In this document: one piece after another, positions 63,850 through 64,000 of the stretch
Numbering within the stretch: the first letter of the stretch is position 1
Layout of the letters: each line of letters opens with the position of its first letter
Source: Macrothele yani
Lineage: Eukaryota; Arthropoda; Arachnida; Araneae; Macrothelidae
Reading direction: 5' to 3'
Length of the DNA: 64,000 bases
NCBI GenBank assembly: GCA_039090855.1
Contig: CM077011.1
Span: forward strand, 21,453,001 to 21,517,000
Made by a program: the position numbers and the translations under genes
Notes under the pieces: generated by a model
What the model was told of the DNA's origin: nothing
What the model saw: only the letters and a program-made list of their open reading frames with translations
Databases searched by the model: none

Positions 63850-64000
63850 TGTGGTATGGTAGTTGACTCCCTGGAGGTGTGTCACACCATCTCGGAAATC
63901 ACCAGAAAATTTGAATTTACTTGGTCAACACTCTCAACGGTGCACCTGGACTACACAAAATCACTGAAAAAATCCAGTGTGAGAGACCGCTGTAGCAGTA
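63850..64000. other. Window end, possible Tc1 N-terminal fragment
   Basis: CATCTCGGAAATCACCAGAAAATTTGAATTTAC and GAGAGACCGCTG could be the HTH-to-linker part of another Tc1 transposase running out of the window, but the stretch is too short to decide. Confidence 0.2.

Overview
The window is eukaryotic, intron-age genomic DNA from an invertebrate, most likely an arthropod. I lean towards a chelicerate because of the mix of Penelope-like, Tc1/mariner, Tx1-like LINE and tRNA-SINE families, but that is only an inference. I recognise no intact host gene. Almost everything I can identify is transposable element (TE) or tandem repeat, much of it nested, frameshifted and AT-rich. The ORFs outside TEs are short, without recognisable domains. 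One possible exception is a membrane-protein-like reading frame near 36.1-36.4 kb that faintly resembles an arthropod chemoreceptor C-terminus.

Layout. 1-5990: a 5'-incomplete Tx1/L1-type LINE (ORF1 tail, endonuclease, reverse transcriptase, zinc knuckle) with a long 3' region built of ~240-bp degenerate repeats. 6.0-9.0 kb: two Tc1-type elements. 9.5-11.95 kb: a Penelope-like element (PLE) with two 873-bp inverted arms that carry GIY-YIG endonuclease sequence and hammerhead-ribozyme-like motifs. It sits inside a degenerate CTCF-motif-like repeat array. 13.7-23 kb: a string of Tc1/mariner remnants punctuated by a tRNA-derived SINE family (SINE1). 23.85-27.7 kb: a satellite-like array with a ~150-bp unit (three units = ~455 bp higher-order repeat). 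Each unit carries a same-orientation CCACCAGGGGGCG-like motif. A second copy of the 7.6-kb Tc1 element interrupts it. 27.9-33.6 kb: more Tc1/mariner pieces, SINEs and a foldback element. 34.3-36.0 kb: the 3' half of an R2/R4-type LINE with a restriction-like endonuclease, ending in a TAA microsatellite. 37-43 kb: SINE2, a mariner pseudogene, tRNA-like repeats, a ~147-bp tandem array carrying GGGGTCAAAGGTCA (nuclear-receptor DR1-like) and a non-autonomous mariner-like element with ~115-bp terminal inverted repeats. 44-56 kb: minisatellites (38, 23, 44 and 24 bp), degraded Tc1 elements, SINE2 nested in SINE1, a ~360-bp tandem duplication and a second DR1-like array. 58-64 kb: a hAT remnant, the least damaged Tc1 element (one nonsense codon and one frameshift), a 27-bp minisatellite, a mariner-type element with ~190-bp terminal inverted repeats and a SINE inside, and a 133-bp-arm foldback.

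The parts do not form a pathway. What links them is insertion history: target-site duplications show SINE1 inserting into Tc1/mariner elements, SINE2 into SINE1, and the PLE and a Tc1 element into older tandem arrays. The observations most worth following are the CTCF-like motif array, the DR1-like array with nucleosome-length period, and the inverted-arm PLE with ribozyme-like motifs.
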